From assembly GCF_003112695.1 (NCBI RefSeq), contig NZ_BFBP01000011.1:325401-389400 (forward strand): 64,000 nucleotides of DNA, written 5' to 3'. Made by a program: the position numbers and the translations under genes. Below the pieces are notes generated by a model. The model had not been told where the DNA came from and made no database searches. It saw only the letters and a list, made by a program, of their open reading frames with translations. Below, piece by piece: positions 62,864 through 64,000 of this stretch (position 1 is the stretch's first letter; every line of letters starts with the position of its first letter). This DNA is from Azospira sp. I13. GTDB lineage: Bacteria; Pseudomonadota; Gammaproteobacteria; Burkholderiales; Rhodocyclaceae.

Positions 62864-63898
62864 ATGCTCTATTCACTCGCACGCAAAATTTTCTTCTCCC
62901 TGGATGCGGAGAAAGCCCACGGACTCGGCCTCAACGGCCTGGCCGCCCTCCACGCCGCCGGCCTCTCCTGCCTCATGGGCAAGAAGGCGCCGGAATGCCC
63001 GGTGGAAGTCATGGGCCTCAAATTCCCCAACCCCGTAGGCCTGGCTGCCGGCCTGGACAAGAACGGCGAATGCATCGACGGTATGGCCGCCATGGGTTTC
63101 GGCTTCCTCGAGGTGGGCACCGTGACCCCCCGCCCCCAGCCGGGCAATCCCCGGCCCCGGCTGTTCCGCCTGGAAGACAAGCAGGCCATCATCAACCGCA
63201 TGGGCTTCAACAACGAAGGGGTGGACCATCTGCTGCGCAACGTGGCCCTGGCCCAGTTCCCCAAGTGCGGCGGCATTCTCGGCATCAATATCGGCAAGAA
63301 CTTCGACACACCCATCGAGAAGGCCGCCGACGACTACCTGATCTGCCTGGAAAAGGTCTATGCCGCCGCCAGCTACGTCACGGTCAATATTTCCAGCCCC
63401 AACACCAAGAACCTGCGCGACCTGCAGCGCGATGATGCCCTGGATGAACTGCTGCGCCAGCTCAAGGCCGCCCAGGCCCGCCTGGCAGACAAGCATGGCA
63501 AATACACGCCCCTGGCCCTGAAGATTGCACCGGACCTGGACGATGCCCAGATCCAGGCCATTGCCGACCTGCTGCGCCTGCACCGCATGGATGGCGTCAT
63601 CGCCACCAACACCACCCTTTCCCGCAACGGTGTCGAAGGCTGCAGGTACGGCAACGAGGCCGGCGGCCTCTCCGGCGCCCCGGTACGGGAGCTGTCTACC
63701 CAGGTGATCCGCAAGCTGGCCACCGCCCTGCAGGGCGAAGTGCCCGTCATCGGCGTCGGCGGCATTCTCTCCGGCGCCGATGCGGCGGAAAAGATCGAAG
63801 CCGGCGCCAAGCTGGTGCAGATCTATTCCGGCTTCATTTACCGGGGTCCGGACCTGGTCCGGGAAGCAGCGGAAACCCTCTGCCAGATGGGGCGCTGA
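62864..63898 (+). CDS. pyrD: Dihydroorotate dehydrogenase (quinone)
   Basis: Class 2 enzyme that oxidises dihydroorotate to orotate and reduces ubiquinone. The 344-residue protein has an N-terminal amphipathic helix ([20 protein letters not shown]) for the membrane, then [64 protein letters not shown] and [17 protein letters not shown]. It follows bpt by 71 bp but has its own -10 candidate. Confidence 0.96.
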   Translation: MLYSLARKIFFSLDAEKAHGLGLNGLAALHAAGLSCLMGKKAPECPVEVMGLKFPNPVGLAAGLDKNGECIDGMAAMGFGFLEVGTVTPRPQPGNPRPRLFRLEDKQAIINRMGFNNEGVDHLLRNVALAQFPKCGGILGINIGKNFDTPIEKAADDYLICLEKVYAAASYVTVNISSPNTKNLRDLQRDDALDELLRQLKAAQARLADKHGKYTPLALKIAPDLDDAQIQAIADLLRLHRMDGVIATNTTLSRNGVEGCRYGNEAGGLSGAPVRELSTQVIRKLATALQGEVPVIGVGGILSGADAAEKIEAGAKLVQIYSGFIYRGPDLVREAAETLCQMGR

Positions 63899-63946
63899 GC
63901 CCCGCCCAGGGCGGCCCGGCGGGCAATGCCCCCAGGGCCGCCAAGG

Positions 63947-63975
63947 TTGCCCCTTACGTTGTTCGGCGGGATAAT
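63947..63975 (+). promoter_or_regulatory. Candidate sigma-70 promoter at the window end
   Basis: TTGCCC at 63947-63952, a 17-bp spacer and GATAAT at 63970-63975, pointing out of the window into a gene that is not visible here. Confidence 0.45.
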
Positions 63976-64000
63976 GCACCGCCCCTGAAAATCCGACCAT

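Noticed and set aside
1-64000. CRISPR arrays, tRNA genes, insertion sequences or prophage genes
   Set aside because: No regularly spaced repeats, no cloverleaf sequences and no transposase, integrase or phage structural motifs were found by reading. A tRNAscan and IS search would settle this.

Overview
The window is a GC-rich, densely packed stretch of chromosome from a betaproteobacterium, most likely of the Rhodocyclales (Azospira/Dechlorosoma-like). The assignment is an inference from protein character and gene order: rpsF-priB-rpsR-rplI-dnaB, surE-pcm-nlpD-rpoS, petABC next to sspAB, ffs-dnaX-ybaB-recR, and the cysB-facing sulfate assimilation cluster are all betaproteobacterial arrangements. 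About 63 protein genes and one RNA gene (4.5S RNA) are supported. No tRNA, rRNA, CRISPR array, insertion sequence or prophage was recognised.

Region by region. 1-4.9 kb: the tail of an NAD(P)H-hydrate dehydratase gene, a DMT-family exporter, a membrane-anchored GltB2-type flavoprotein, nadC, a 45-residue membrane protein and a methyltransferase. 4.9-12.1 kb: an amino-acid block on the minus strand (alaC, alaA, hom, thrC), interrupted between hom and thrC by a lone flagellin gene with its own sigma-28 promoter and by a DUF2249 gene. 12.1-17.5 kb: a plus-strand run of an Mth938-domain protein, a small ArnE/F-like transporter, an ArnD-like deacetylase lacking its metal-binding histidines, a PrxQ-type peroxiredoxin, PIN-PhoH, and a Tat-exported transglutaminase-like protein whose catalytic Cys seems to be missing. 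17.5-21.2 kb: a flavodoxin-fold protein, dnaB and the S6/PriB/S18/L9 operon.

21.3-28.4 kb: assimilatory sulfate reduction. cysB is divergent from a TauE/SafE permease, cysI, DUF934, cysH (APS reductase type), cysD and cysN, which together take sulfate to sulfide. 28.4-34.9 kb: a long intergenic palindrome, rlmD, a conserved protein of unknown function, a small Ala/Pro-rich lipoprotein, then a YycJ-like nuclease, bamC and dapA, and an acetylpolyamine-deacetylase-like gene. 35.0-40.3 kb: a tightly coupled moxR-DUF58-tgpA-mltB operon that probably acts at the cell envelope. 40.8-44.6 kb: surE-pcm-nlpD-rpoS and an H-NS-family gene. 44.9-51.8 kb: a divergent FbpB/FbpC-like iron transporter pair without a binding protein, putA and a 4-oxalocrotonate tautomerase. 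51.9-64 kb: ybiB, sspB-sspA, the cytochrome bc1 complex (petA, petB, petC), recR-ybaB-dnaX-ffs, a patatin lipoprotein, the two N-degron transferases aat and bpt, and pyrD.

Most of this is core metabolism and housekeeping. No clearly new multi-gene system stands out. The best leads are the orphan flagellin inside the threonine genes, two enzyme-like proteins that have lost key catalytic residues (ArnD-like and transglutaminase-like), a four-cysteine motif in the iron-transporter ATPase, and an 87-bp intergenic palindrome. Start sites were chosen from Shine-Dalgarno spacing and family length, and several genes start at GTG or TTG.
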